Source of the DNA: Xylocopilactobacillus apis
GTDB lineage: Bacteria > Bacillota > Bacilli > Lactobacillales > Lactobacillaceae
Reading direction: 5' to 3'
Assembly: GCF_033095965.1 (NCBI RefSeq)
Contig: NZ_AP026801.1
Coordinates: 1,694,001 to 1,758,000 of the forward strand
Length of the DNA stretch: 64,000 bases
The position numbers and the translations under genes are program-made. Positions 35,773-44,701 of this stretch are shown here, piece by piece (within the stretch, counting starts at the first letter, position 1; each line of letters starts with the position of its first letter). The notes below the pieces were generated by a model that saw nothing but the letters and a program-made list of their open reading frames with translations, made no database searches and was not told the DNA's origin.

Positions 35773-37821
35773 TTATATCGTGAATAAGTTTAATTTTCTT
35801 GATAATTCTGCATCCTTCTTAACAAAAATCGGTATTCGATCTAAAGGGGCATCAACTTCAATTACTTGACCACCAGAAAATTCTTCTTTCGTCCAAATAT
35901 TTATCCATTCTGAAAATGTCGGAAGATAAACATCTCGTTTGCGAATCCCAAAATCAAAAATTGGTGCTACTAAAATGTCGCTTCCAAACATATGCTCATC
36001 AGATACATTAACTGAATTGGTATCTTTAGGAAATTCATAGTAAAGAGTTCTAATTAACGGGTACCCATAACGGTGAGCTTCCTGGTAAAGGTCTTTAATA
36101 TAAGGCTTAATATTTTCACGAATAGTAATAAATTTTCGTAAAATGTTTAAGGTTTCTTCCCCATAAGACCACACTTCATTAGCCGCACCGCTGGCAACAC
36201 TTGAAGAATCCAATGGATTTTCATGCGGTTCACGATCACCATGCATTCTTAAGACTGGACAAAATGTTGCATATTCAAACCAACGAATTAAACACTCTTT
36301 AAACTTTGGATCATCAATCACACCCCCATGAAATCCACCAATATCAGTTGTCCACCAAGGAATACCAGCAATACCCATGTTTAACCCTGCTTGATATTGA
36401 TTGCGTAAAGAACGAAAACTTGAATCAATATCTCCACTCCAAACCAAAGCACCATATTTTTGGCTGCCTGCCCAAGCAGAACGAATTAAGTTAACGACTT
36501 TATCTTGACCTTCATTTTTCATGTTCTCGAAAAATCCTTTTGCCAACATTTTAGGATAAATATTTCCAACAGATGTGTTACGACCAATTTTTAATCGATA
36601 TAAATCAAAATCATACGGAGAATATTCAGGTTCAGCTTCATCAAGCCAAAAAATTTTGATTCCATATTTGTAATAATGATTTTTTACCTTACTCCAAACA
36701 TAATTCCTTGCTTCGAAATTGGTAGCATCAAAAAAAATTGAGTTACCTTGAAACTTCATCGAAACCCTTGACCCTTTATCCGATCGAATTAAATATCCTT
36801 TTTCTAACATTTCATCATAATTTTCGGATCGCTCATCAATATTTGGCCAAACTGAAACCATTAATTCAATTCCCATTGATTTTAATTCTCCGACCATTGA
36901 TTCTGGATCAGGCCAATACTTGGAATCAAATTTAAAATCGCCCTGTTTAGTCCAGTGAAAAAAATCAATAACAATTACAGATAAAGGAATATTTTGATTG
37001 TAATAACTCCGGGCAACTTCTAACAATTCTTCCTGAGTCTGATATCGCATCTTACTTTGCCATAAACCTAATCCATAATCAGGCATCATCGAAGGACGCC
37101 CAGTTACTTGAACATACTTCTCAGTTATTTCTTTAGGAGTCTGACCACAACAAATCCAATAATCTATTTCGTTTGTATCTATTGCTGTCCATTCGGTAAT
37201 ATTTTTTGCAAAAGTTACTCTCCCGATAGCTGGATTATTCCATAAAAACCCGTACCCTTTACTAGACATCATAAAAGGAACCGTAGTTTGAGAGTTTCTT
37301 TGGGCCAATTCTAAAGTACAATATTTTAAATCTAATTGACTTTGTTGATACTGACCCATTCCATATATATGTTCATTATCTTGACTTTCAAATCTAACCG
37401 TGGCGAAATAATCTCCACCTGTTTTCGGAGTTAATTCACGTCCCTCAACTTTTAGCGCGCTGACAAATTGGTTTACCATATTTGAATCAATAAAATCATT
37501 TTGATCTTGTTGATTTGGCAAAGAATGTCTTCTAATCCGCCAGTATTCTTCTAACAATAGGTGTTCATTTAGATCGTAAAAAACAATTTTACCAAAATGA
37601 TCTACTGTAGCTTTCACAGATCCATTTCTAATGTAACTTACATCATCACTATATTTAAGTTCAAAATCATCAACATCTACATCTTCTGTAAGTGCCCAGT
37701 TATTTTCAGAAAATTTATTTTTTGTTTCTCTAACTCGTAATCCCTCTCCCCAAGGTATTACTTGTAAAACTCGATCATCGTTACGCCACTCTAAATAAAG
37801 ATTTTTTGATTTCACAAACAA
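35773..37821 (-). CDS. GH31 alpha-glycosidase
   Basis: 682 residues. The catalytic domain has the GH31 nucleophile region IFWLDEAEPE (Asp in WLD) and the acid/base Asp in VWSGDIDSSF, with MRMHGDREPHE further on. An N-terminal beta-sandwich and C-terminal beta domain complete the family layout. No signal peptide, so it acts inside the cell, on alpha-glucosides or alpha-xylosides taken up by the neighbouring PTS. Last gene of that operon. Confidence 0.9.
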   Translation of the reverse strand: MFVKSKNLYLEWRNDDRVLQVIPWGEGLRVRETKNKFSENNWALTEDVDVDDFELKYSDDVSYIRNGSVKATVDHFGKIVFYDLNEHLLLEEYWRIRRHSLPNQQDQNDFIDSNMVNQFVSALKVEGRELTPKTGGDYFATVRFESQDNEHIYGMGQYQQSQLDLKYCTLELAQRNSQTTVPFMMSSKGYGFLWNNPAIGRVTFAKNITEWTAIDTNEIDYWICCGQTPKEITEKYVQVTGRPSMMPDYGLGLWQSKMRYQTQEELLEVARSYYNQNIPLSVIVIDFFHWTKQGDFKFDSKYWPDPESMVGELKSMGIELMVSVWPNIDERSENYDEMLEKGYLIRSDKGSRVSMKFQGNSIFFDATNFEARNYVWSKVKNHYYKYGIKIFWLDEAEPEYSPYDFDLYRLKIGRNTSVGNIYPKMLAKGFFENMKNEGQDKVVNLIRSAWAGSQKYGALVWSGDIDSSFRSLRNQYQAGLNMGIAGIPWWTTDIGGFHGGVIDDPKFKECLIRWFEYATFCPVLRMHGDREPHENPLDSSSVASGAANEVWSYGEETLNILRKFITIRENIKPYIKDLYQEAHRYGYPLIRTLYYEFPKDTNSVNVSDEHMFGSDILVAPIFDFGIRKRDVYLPTFSEWINIWTKEEFSGGQVIEVDAPLDRIPIFVKKDAELSRKLNLFTI

Positions 37822-37845
37822 ATTAAATGTCTCCTATATAAACTT

Positions 37846-38856
37846 TTAATCGACTTCTCGAGTAGTCTTTCCAGAGTAAAAAGATACCGGCAGCATAATC
37901 CGTGGAGTTTTATCAAATGATTTCCCTTTAATTTGAGAATCTAACTCTCTCACAGCATTCTTTGCAATATCTTTAATTGGTTGTCTAATGGATGATAAGT
38001 CTAATGATTGATCTTTTGATAACTTCCAACCATCAAATCCTATAATTTGAATTTTATCTGGAACTTTAATTCCTTGATCCAAAATCTTTAGATACAACTT
38101 AAATGCTACCTCATCCGTATAAGCAAATACTCCCAAATTATCACAAGTTTTACTATAATCGATTAATTTTTTTGTAACATTAGATAGTTGATCGTTAAAT
38201 TTTGGCTCGTTACTAGTTGAGGAAATTTTATATAATAAGTATTCAAGATGATTTCTATTACAAAAATCAACAAAACCAGACTTTCGTGCGGTCATCGCTT
38301 TTAATGATTCATTATCAGAACCCACAAAGAAATATTTGGATGCTCCACGTTTCTTTAATTCAGATGCAGCTAATTCACCGCCTGAATAATTATCCGAAGA
38401 AATTAGCGAAAACAGTCCCGTATCCTCCTTCTCAATTGAAACAAGTGGAATGCCTGAATGAACATGACTAGTAATATTGGAATATGAAACAGATATTATA
38501 CCTGCAACTCTCTGCTCTTCTGCCATATCAACAAAACCTTTTTCCTGTTCGTACTGATTCTCAGACAAACAGAGTATAGTTTTATATCCAATTTGATCAA
38601 GATCTTTTTGAATCCAAAAAGTTAATTCAGAAAAAAAGGGAGTCCATACAGTTGGAAGAACAAAAACTACATAACTAGAATTATTTTTTCTTAAATCCCG
38701 AGCAGCATTATTTCTCACATAATGGAGTTTTTTAATTGCCTTTTTTATTCTTTTTTCGGTTTCTGGTTTTAATTTTTTTTGATTTAAATAGTTAGAAACT
38801 GTTCCTAAAGAAACACCCGCTTCTTTAGCAACATCTTTCATATTAACCATTATCAA
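37846..38856 (-). CDS. LacI-family transcriptional regulator
   Basis: 336 residues. N-terminal HTH (MKDVAKEAGVSLGTVSNYLNQ) followed by a periplasmic-binding-protein-like sensor domain. Start may be the third Met of the frame (VNMKDVA...). Overlaps the GH13 gene by 14 bp and lies inside the operon it probably represses. Palindromic AAACGTTT sequences at 43061-43068 and 43126-43133 before the first gene are candidate operators. Confidence 0.93.
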   Translation of the reverse strand: MIMVNMKDVAKEAGVSLGTVSNYLNQKKLKPETEKRIKKAIKKLHYVRNNAARDLRKNNSSYVVFVLPTVWTPFFSELTFWIQKDLDQIGYKTILCLSENQYEQEKGFVDMAEEQRVAGIISVSYSNITSHVHSGIPLVSIEKEDTGLFSLISSDNYSGGELAASELKKRGASKYFFVGSDNESLKAMTARKSGFVDFCNRNHLEYLLYKISSTSNEPKFNDQLSNVTKKLIDYSKTCDNLGVFAYTDEVAFKLYLKILDQGIKVPDKIQIIGFDGWKLSKDQSLDLSSIRQPIKDIAKNAVRELDSQIKGKSFDKTPRIMLPVSFYSGKTTREVD

Positions 38857-40513
38857 ATACTATCCCTTCATATGGTCGCAAATATATAATGTCAGATAGA
38901 TTTTGCGGAGAATCGTCATAGTTAGATAAAATTCTCTTACTCTCTTTATTTCTAATGTTGTTTGGTATCTCAAATTTGACTTTCTTATTAGAAAAAGATC
39001 CGATAACCAACATCTGTCTATCTTTTAGAATTCTGGTATAAGCAAATACTGATGAGTCATCAGCGGATATTAAATTAAAATCTCCATCAATTGCTACTTT
39101 TAATTTAGTTCTTATCTTTATAAGTTTTTGATAAAAAGAGTAAATCGAATCCTCATCACGTAATGTCTCATTGACATTAATTTTATCATAATTATTGTTA
39201 ATCTTAATCCATGGATTAGCCGTAGAAAAACCAGCGTTTTTTTCATTATTCCACTGCATGGGAGTTCGAGAATTATCTCTAGATTTATTTTTTACAATTT
39301 TTAAAGCAATATCCTTATTTAGTCCTTTTTTAACTAAAAATTCATACGTATTGTATGCTTCAATATCTTTAAACTGATTTAAACTCTCAAAAGCCACATT
39401 AGTCATTCCAATTTCATCGCCTTGAAAAATCATCGGAGTTCCTTTTTGAAGCATTGTTATCATTGCCAGCATTTTAGCCGATTCTATCCGATATTTATCA
39501 TCATCACCAAATCTTGATACCAAACGTGGCTGATCATGATTACCTAAATAATTAGTATTCCAAGTTAAAGAATTTTGCCATTTGACTAAAGAATTTCTGA
39601 GATCACTTAACTTAAACCTTAAATCTGAATAACGACCATATTCTCCATAATCTACGTGCATATGTTCAAATTGTAAAACCATATCTAATTCTGGCTTTTC
39701 CAAATTTATATATTTTTGAGCCTGTTTTGGAGTCGTATGTGGTGTTTCGCCAATCGTTATAACATCATACTTGCTAAAAACTTCTCTATTCATTTCTTGT
39801 AAATATTCATGCAAAGACGTACCGTTCGATGAACCATAATAATAAGCTCCATAATTTTTGTTATCTTCAATAGGTACGTCATCAAATACATTTGGCTTAG
39901 AAATTAAACTAATCGAATCTAATCTAAATCCATCTACACCCTTATCCAGCCAAAATTTCATCATATCATACAAAGATTGGCGCATTTCTGTAGATTCCCA
40001 ATTTAAATCAGGCTGTTTTTTTGCAAATAAATGTAAGTAGTATTGTCCCCTTTCTTTGACATATTCCCATGCAGAGCCACCAAACGCTGATCCTAAATTA
40101 CTAGGGGCAGAACCATCACTTTTTGGATCACGCCAAATATAGTAATCACTATATTTATTGTTACGGCTTTTTTTGGACTCTTGAAACCATTTAGCTTGAT
40201 CTGAGGTATGGTTAACTACCAAGTCCATTACTAATTTAATTTCTTTCTCATGGCATAATTCAATTAAACGGTTAAAATCATCCATCGTTCCATAAATTGG
40301 ATTAATTTTTGTATAATCGCTTATATCGTAACCATTATCAATCAATGGAGATTGGTAGATCGGTGTTAACCAGACGATGTTAGCACCCAACTTTTTAATA
40401 TATGGTAACTTTTCAATTATCCCTTTAAGATCACCAATTCCATCACCATTTGTATCTTTAAAACTTTGTGGATAAATTTCGTATATTATTCCTCTTTTCT
40501 TCCAATCATTCAT
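38843..40513 (-). CDS. GH13 alpha-glucosidase (oligo-1,6-glucosidase type)
   Basis: 556 residues, (beta/alpha)8 amylase fold. Four conserved regions: LVMDLVVNHTSD, DGFRLDSISLI (Asp nucleophile), TIGETPH (Glu acid/base) and YLGNHDQPR. QGDEIGMTN also fits oligo-1,6-glucosidases and trehalose-6-phosphate hydrolases. Cytoplasmic. Start taken at ATG 40513 before NDWKKRGIIYEIYPQSF, 8 bp inside the EIIA gene. Works with the PTS and GH31 on alpha-glucosides. Confidence 0.9.
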   Translation of the reverse strand: MNDWKKRGIIYEIYPQSFKDTNGDGIGDLKGIIEKLPYIKKLGANIVWLTPIYQSPLIDNGYDISDYTKINPIYGTMDDFNRLIELCHEKEIKLVMDLVVNHTSDQAKWFQESKKSRNNKYSDYYIWRDPKSDGSAPSNLGSAFGGSAWEYVKERGQYYLHLFAKKQPDLNWESTEMRQSLYDMMKFWLDKGVDGFRLDSISLISKPNVFDDVPIEDNKNYGAYYYGSSNGTSLHEYLQEMNREVFSKYDVITIGETPHTTPKQAQKYINLEKPELDMVLQFEHMHVDYGEYGRYSDLRFKLSDLRNSLVKWQNSLTWNTNYLGNHDQPRLVSRFGDDDKYRIESAKMLAMITMLQKGTPMIFQGDEIGMTNVAFESLNQFKDIEAYNTYEFLVKKGLNKDIALKIVKNKSRDNSRTPMQWNNEKNAGFSTANPWIKINNNYDKINVNETLRDEDSIYSFYQKLIKIRTKLKVAIDGDFNLISADDSSVFAYTRILKDRQMLVIGSFSNKKVKFEIPNNIRNKESKRILSNYDDSPQNLSDIIYLRPYEGIVFDNG

Positions 40514-40925
40514 CCTCATCACCCGCATTTTCTTGAGCCCTATCATTAACGTAAACGAGTTGTTGCTTAGCCTCATCAATAATTTGGCGTATTCTCTCAG
40601 GAATTAAATAATCATCAGTCGGTTCCATCACAATTGCCATCACCAACGGTAAATTAACTCCAGAAATAACATGGGTATGCGGACGATAAATATAAGAAAA
40701 GAATTGTTGATTAACCGATCCTCCCATAATATCAGTTAGAATAATTATCTCATCTTCAGCTGAAATATTAGAAAAAATATTTTTAACCTGAGCATCAATT
40801 GGTTTATTATCTACATAAGCGGTTAAAACAATTAAATCTATATCTTTTGTAACAAAAAATTTTAATGTATCTGCCATTCCTGCTGCTAATTTTGTATGTG
40901 AAGCAATAACGTAATGACGTTTCAT
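40506..40925 (-). CDS. PTS EIIA component, mannose family
   Basis: 139 residues. YVIASHTKLAAGMADTLKFF holds the phosphorylated His near residue 10. IILTDIMGGSVNQQF and HVISGVNLPLV are family-typical. Follows EIID with 14 bp gap; overlaps the GH13 gene. Confidence 0.92.
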   Translation of the reverse strand: MKRHYVIASHTKLAAGMADTLKFFVTKDIDLIVLTAYVDNKPIDAQVKNIFSNISAEDEIIILTDIMGGSVNQQFFSYIYRPHTHVISGVNLPLVMAIVMEPTDDYLIPERIRQIIDEAKQQLVYVNDRAQENAGDEDE

Positions 40926-40939
40926 ATAATATTCTCCTT

Positions 40940-41776
40940 TTATTTAGCGATTCCTAAAACGCCTGTTAAAGATCCTAATAAACAAACTGCAATAATTAGC
41001 AAAATTATTTTTGTTGGCGTCCATGATTTTTTACCCAACAGATAATAAACTGCCCAAGCAATGCACACTGGCAATAAACCAGGCATAATTTTGTCTAAAA
41101 CGCCTGTTTGTAATGACAATGCAACTTTACCCGTTTGGAATTTTAATGGGACATATACTTTAACTACAGTAGAAATTAACGAACCAACTACCATTAAACC
41201 CATTACTGAAATTGCATCAGTAAATATGTTAATTTTTGCTCCTAACGTTGTTACTAACTTGGTTCCAGATGTATATCCAATATTAAACAGCCACATCTTA
41301 ACCCAATATAACGCTACATAAATCAACATCCAGATTATGGCACCAATGGCATTCTTTTGTAGTGCCATATATCCAGCAATTGATCCCATTATCGTTGGTA
41401 ATAAAATCCAAAAAACAGAATCTCCTACACCAGAAAATGGACCCATTAAAGAAGTTTTTAACGCCTGAACTGCATTTAAAGACTTAATACCATCTTTTTC
41501 CTCCATTGCCAGACTTGCTCCTAAAATTATATTTCCCATCTGAGGAGTTACATTAAAATATTTATACTGATTATCCATTGATTTAATATAATCATCGTCG
41601 TTCGGATAAATTTTTCTCAAAGCTTTACGCATAGAAAAAGCAACTGAAGGAGCTTGCTGGGTTTCGAAATTATATCCTAATCCAGAAAAAAAGATCCATC
41701 GATGAAACATGTTTTTACGTTCTTTTACCGTTAACTTATTTGTTTCTGTAGGATTAACTGTCGTATCTTTACTCAT
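40940..41776 (-). CDS. PTS EIID component, mannose family
   Basis: 278 residues. FHRWIFFSGLGYNFETQQ and MGPFSGVGDSVFW are diagnostic of EIID. Start chosen at ATG 41776, 8 bp inside the EIIC gene with AGGAG upstream. Forms the membrane channel with EIIC. Confidence 0.93.
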   Translation of the reverse strand: MSKDTTVNPTETNKLTVKERKNMFHRWIFFSGLGYNFETQQAPSVAFSMRKALRKIYPNDDDYIKSMDNQYKYFNVTPQMGNIILGASLAMEEKDGIKSLNAVQALKTSLMGPFSGVGDSVFWILLPTIMGSIAGYMALQKNAIGAIIWMLIYVALYWVKMWLFNIGYTSGTKLVTTLGAKINIFTDAISVMGLMVVGSLISTVVKVYVPLKFQTGKVALSLQTGVLDKIMPGLLPVCIAWAVYYLLGKKSWTPTKIILLIIAVCLLGSLTGVLGIAK

Positions 41777-42554
41777 CAAAATCATCTCCTTCAACTTCTT
41801 GCTGTAAATCTGATTTAACTAAATTTTGAGAATTATTTTTATAAATGGCATAAGCCGCTGCACCACCAATTAATGCAATGCCTAAAATCGGAATTTTAAC
41901 ATACGCTGCTGCAACAAAACCTAAAATTAAGTATGTGAGGTATTTCTTTACTGGCATAAATCTTAATAACATACCAATACCAACAACTGGCAGCATTCCA
42001 CCAGCTATAGTTAACCCATTTGTAAACCATGCTGGAATAACATGCAAAATCATTTTAACGATTGGCGTTCCAAATAAAACTACCAGCATAATTGGAATCA
42101 CATATTTAAGCATCCAACAAGCAACTGTCAAATAAAAAATGGGATCCATTTTGTCAAATTTCTTTTCATGCAACATTCTTTGAGACCAATGAGCAAAGAA
42201 ATTATTAACAATTTTTACAATAATATCTAATTGCATTGTTAACATTCCAACTGGTAGACCGACTGCTATAGCCGTTCCTGTGCTCGCCCCGGTTCTTATT
42301 GCTAAAAAGACACTTACAATAGTAGCAACTCCATATTCAGGAATCGAAGATCCTCCGATTGCTGCGACACCTAATGACATTAGCTGCAGGGTTCCACCAA
42401 TTGACAACCCTGTTCCCATGTCTCCCATGATTAAACCAACTAGTAATCCAATAATTACTGGCCAATTTCCAGTAATTTGATTACCTGTCCCGTTATCCCA
42501 AGCCATATAGGCAGCTAACATAATTATGAGTATATTTTGTAAGAATGTAGGCAT
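41769..42554 (-). CDS. PTS EIIC component, mannose family
   Basis: 261 residues, several helices. GNQITGNWPVIIGLLVGLIMGD and GTLQLMSLGVAAIGGSSIPEY are family-typical. Overlaps the EIIB stop by one base, so translated in coupling. Confidence 0.93.
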   Translation of the reverse strand: MPTFLQNILIIMLAAYMAWDNGTGNQITGNWPVIIGLLVGLIMGDMGTGLSIGGTLQLMSLGVAAIGGSSIPEYGVATIVSVFLAIRTGASTGTAIAVGLPVGMLTMQLDIIVKIVNNFFAHWSQRMLHEKKFDKMDPIFYLTVACWMLKYVIPIMLVVLFGTPIVKMILHVIPAWFTNGLTIAGGMLPVVGIGMLLRFMPVKKYLTYLILGFVAAAYVKIPILGIALIGGAAAYAIYKNNSQNLVKSDLQQEVEGDDFDE

Positions 42555-43048
42555 TATTTTTCACCTTTCTTTTTAAGAACATCTTCAAAACTTATTCGTT
42601 CATCATCATCTGGAGTATATTGGAAAAAAACTGGAATTCCTGCTGCACTGATTTGTTTCAAATCTTTAATCTCTTCTTCGTTTAACGCTACTCTTTTAGT
42701 AAAAGGAACTCTTCCTTCTTCTTCAAATAAAGCACCTACATTTACTTCAGGAATTTCTACACCACCTTGAATTAGTCTTAAAATCGTAATAGGTTCCTTA
42801 CAAATTAAAAATACTGAATGAGAATCGTATTTTCCGCTTTTAAAATTATTAATAGCTGTTTCACAATCAATAATTGACATTCCTGTACCCGCCGGTTTGC
42901 TCATCCTCATACTAGATTTAACCATTTCATCTTGACTAATAAGATCGTCAACAACCATAAATCTTTTTGGATGTAAGACCCGATTCCACTGATTAACCGT
43001 TATCCCATGAATTAATCTCTGATCTATCCTTGCTAAAACAACAGACAT
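42554..43048 (-). CDS. PTS EIIB component, mannose family
   Basis: 164 residues. LARIDQRLIHGITVNQW carries the phospho-His. First gene of the operon EIIB-EIIC-EIID-EIIA-GH13-LacI-GH31. RBS AGGAGG precedes the ATG. Palindromic operator-like sequences lie just upstream. Confidence 0.93.
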   Translation of the reverse strand: MSVVLARIDQRLIHGITVNQWNRVLHPKRFMVVDDLISQDEMVKSSMRMSKPAGTGMSIIDCETAINNFKSGKYDSHSVFLICKEPITILRLIQGGVEIPEVNVGALFEEEGRVPFTKRVALNEEEIKDLKQISAAGIPVFFQYTPDDDERISFEDVLKKKGEK

Positions 43049-43059
43049 ATTTCCTCCTT

Positions 43060-43135
43060 AAAACGTTTCACTTATTATATTTTAAAACGCTATCATTATT
43101 AATTTTAAAGGAAAATTTAAAAATGAAACGTTTTA
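43060..43135. promoter_or_regulatory. LacI/CcpA operator region of the mannose-family PTS operon
   Basis: Two AAACGTTT palindromes, at 43061-43068 and 43126-43133 (65 bp apart, about six helix turns), plus a half-like AAAACGC at 43084-43090. Typical for LacI-family operators with a central CG; one could also be a cre. The first lies immediately next to the EIIB RBS, fit for repression. Confidence 0.6.
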
Positions 43136-43208
43136 ATTAACAAACGAATTATATGTTTTTTTAAAAGGAATGTAAACCCTTTATATTTATTTTTTAATTT
43201 TCTCATTA

Positions 43209-43560
43209 CGATGACCATGTTTTAAAACAAATTATACAATTGGCAGTGGATAGAAGATTTGAAAGATTCCATCCGTCACATGTATAAACAGAAACAAAAC
43301 AAGGGTTAAAGAATAAGGATCCTGATGGATTGGTAAAAATCGTCTCATTCAAATAGAGTGATTTAAGTAACGATTAATCCATTCTAATTCCAGGAAGTAA
43401 AGTTAACACAAGTCAAATATTTACTTTTGATGTTACATGTTACGGACCAAGGTGGAAGAAATCCAAAATATTGGGACAATTAAACGAACAGGAGTATATT
43501 TATATATTACAGTTTATGTTTATGAATTTTATTTTTTTGAGTCGAGATTAAAACACTTGC
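43209..43560 (+). pseudogene. Decayed reading frame of unknown origin
   Basis: One frame reads as protein-like text over about 110 codons with three in-frame stops (after FERFHPSHV, after GLVKIVSFK and after SDLSND) and continues with TSQIFTFDVTCYGPRWKK. A proper terminator follows at 43583-43615. No family recognised. The rest of 43141-43776 shows nothing else I can support. Confidence 0.3.
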
Positions 43561-43582
43561 TTAAAAATGGTTTAGTCTCATT

Positions 43583-43615
43583 AAAGAGAAGCTAATAGGT
43601 GCTTCTCTTTTTGTT
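43583..43615 (+). terminator. Rho-independent terminator
   Basis: Perfect 10-bp stem AAAGAGAAGC / GCTTCTCTTT, 8-nt loop, then TTTGTTT. No intact gene ends here; it probably ended the decayed frame before it. Confidence 0.8.
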
Positions 43616-43776
43616 TGAAACTTACATGTTTAACCCATGAATAATAGTCTAAGAATACATAGAGTCATTTGTTATTCTTATAGTTCGCTGATTATCTTTT
43701 TTAACTTTGTCTATTATGTTATTCTGAACTTAACTATTTTTGAAATCGGTTTCTTTGTTATGAGGAGGATGAGGTC

Positions 43777-44445
43777 ATTAATTTAAAAGGAATAATATTT
43801 GACATGGACGGAGTTATCGTAGATACCGAATATCATGATTTTCAAATTCAAAAAGCATTTATCGCTGAGTTCAATCCAAATCATAATTTTTCTGATAAAG
43901 ATTTCTTACAATTGGTTGGAAAATCTTACGAAGATTTATATCGCTTATTGCAAAAATTTTTGGACGACAAATTGTCAATTAAAGAAGTTGAACGTGAATT
44001 TGATCGCTTCTCTGAAAAGCAATACAAGAATATTGACTATCAAAGCTTATTTCGAAAAGATATCTTATTTATTTTAGACTACGCTAAAGAGCATAAATTA
44101 TCGTTAGCAGTTGCATCTTCATCAACTCGACAACATATTTTAGAAGTTTTAGAAGCTTGTCAAATAAAAGATTACTTCGATGTGATCAACAGTGGGGAAG
44201 CTTTACAGCAAAGTAAACCTAACCCTGAGATTTATTTAAAAACATTAAACGAATTAAACCTTGCTGCTGACGAATGTCTCACAGTAGAAGATTCTTATTA
44301 CGGCATCACTGCTGCTAAAAATGCAGGAATTAAGACTATTGCGTATCAAGAGACCCGGATGAAGATAGACCAATCTAATGCAGATGTGTGTGCAAAGAAT
44401 ATGTTAGAAGTTCTCGACTACGTTAAACAATATTCAAACGAGTAA
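43777..44445 (+). CDS. HAD-family phosphatase (beta-phosphoglucomutase-like)
   Basis: About 222 residues. Motif I GIIFDMDGVIVDTE, motif II VASSST, Lys in QSKPNPEIY and motif IV VEDSYYGITAAKNAG give a complete HAD hydrolase with an alpha cap. The only in-frame ATG (43804) falls inside motif I and would remove the catalytic Asp. The frame is open upstream and a GGAGG lies 8 nt before an ATT codon at 43777, so ATT may be the start; otherwise an indel has broken the 5' end. An out-of-frame ATG at 43769 ends after five codons. Substrate unknown. Confidence 0.7.
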   Translation: MNLKGIIFDMDGVIVDTEYHDFQIQKAFIAEFNPNHNFSDKDFLQLVGKSYEDLYRLLQKFLDDKLSIKEVEREFDRFSEKQYKNIDYQSLFRKDILFILDYAKEHKLSLAVASSSTRQHILEVLEACQIKDYFDVINSGEALQQSKPNPEIYLKTLNELNLAADECLTVEDSYYGITAAKNAGIKTIAYQETRMKIDQSNADVCAKNMLEVLDYVKQYSNE

Positions 44446-44471
44446 TGTTTAATAGAAAAGCTTACAGTATA

Positions 44472-44662
44472 AAACTAAACACTACAGTTTCGGTATTATA
44501 AAAACATGGGCAAGAGTTGAGGCTGTCATGTTATATTCATTACGATTTGTAAGACTAAATATTACACCCACCATGAAATACAAAATAAGAAGCTAAAATT
44601 AGACCAAAACCAAAGGTCAGAACTCTACACATAACTCATCTAAAAACTTTTTTCAGCGGAAA
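44472..44662 (-). pseudogene. Fragments of a CPBP-family protease gene (duplicate copy)
   Basis: 44472-44592 aligns with the 3' part of the intact CPBP gene (47102-47734), for example AGACTAAATATTAC and ATGGGCAA. 44593-44662 aligns with an internal part of the same gene (about 47460-47525, AAAAACTTTTTTCA). The region between them and the 5' half are gone. A remnant of module copy 1. Confidence 0.75.
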
Positions 44663-44665
44663 ACC

Positions 44666-44698
44666 CAAGTTATCTTCTAAAATGTAAACTGGATACAT
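44666..44698 (-). pseudogene. 11-codon stub of a LytTR response-regulator gene (duplicate copy)
   Basis: Codons MYPVYILEDNL are those of the intact regulator at 47745-48476; after them the sequence jumps to protease remnants. It follows the intact kinase with the same spacing as in copy 2. The surrounding 75 bp (44669-44743) are identical to 48447-48521. Confidence 0.85.
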
Positions 44699-44701
44699 TC
44701 A

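Noticed and set aside
36306..36494. Plus-strand frames across the GH31 and LacI genes
   Set aside because: Shadows; no RBS and contradict strong genes opposite.
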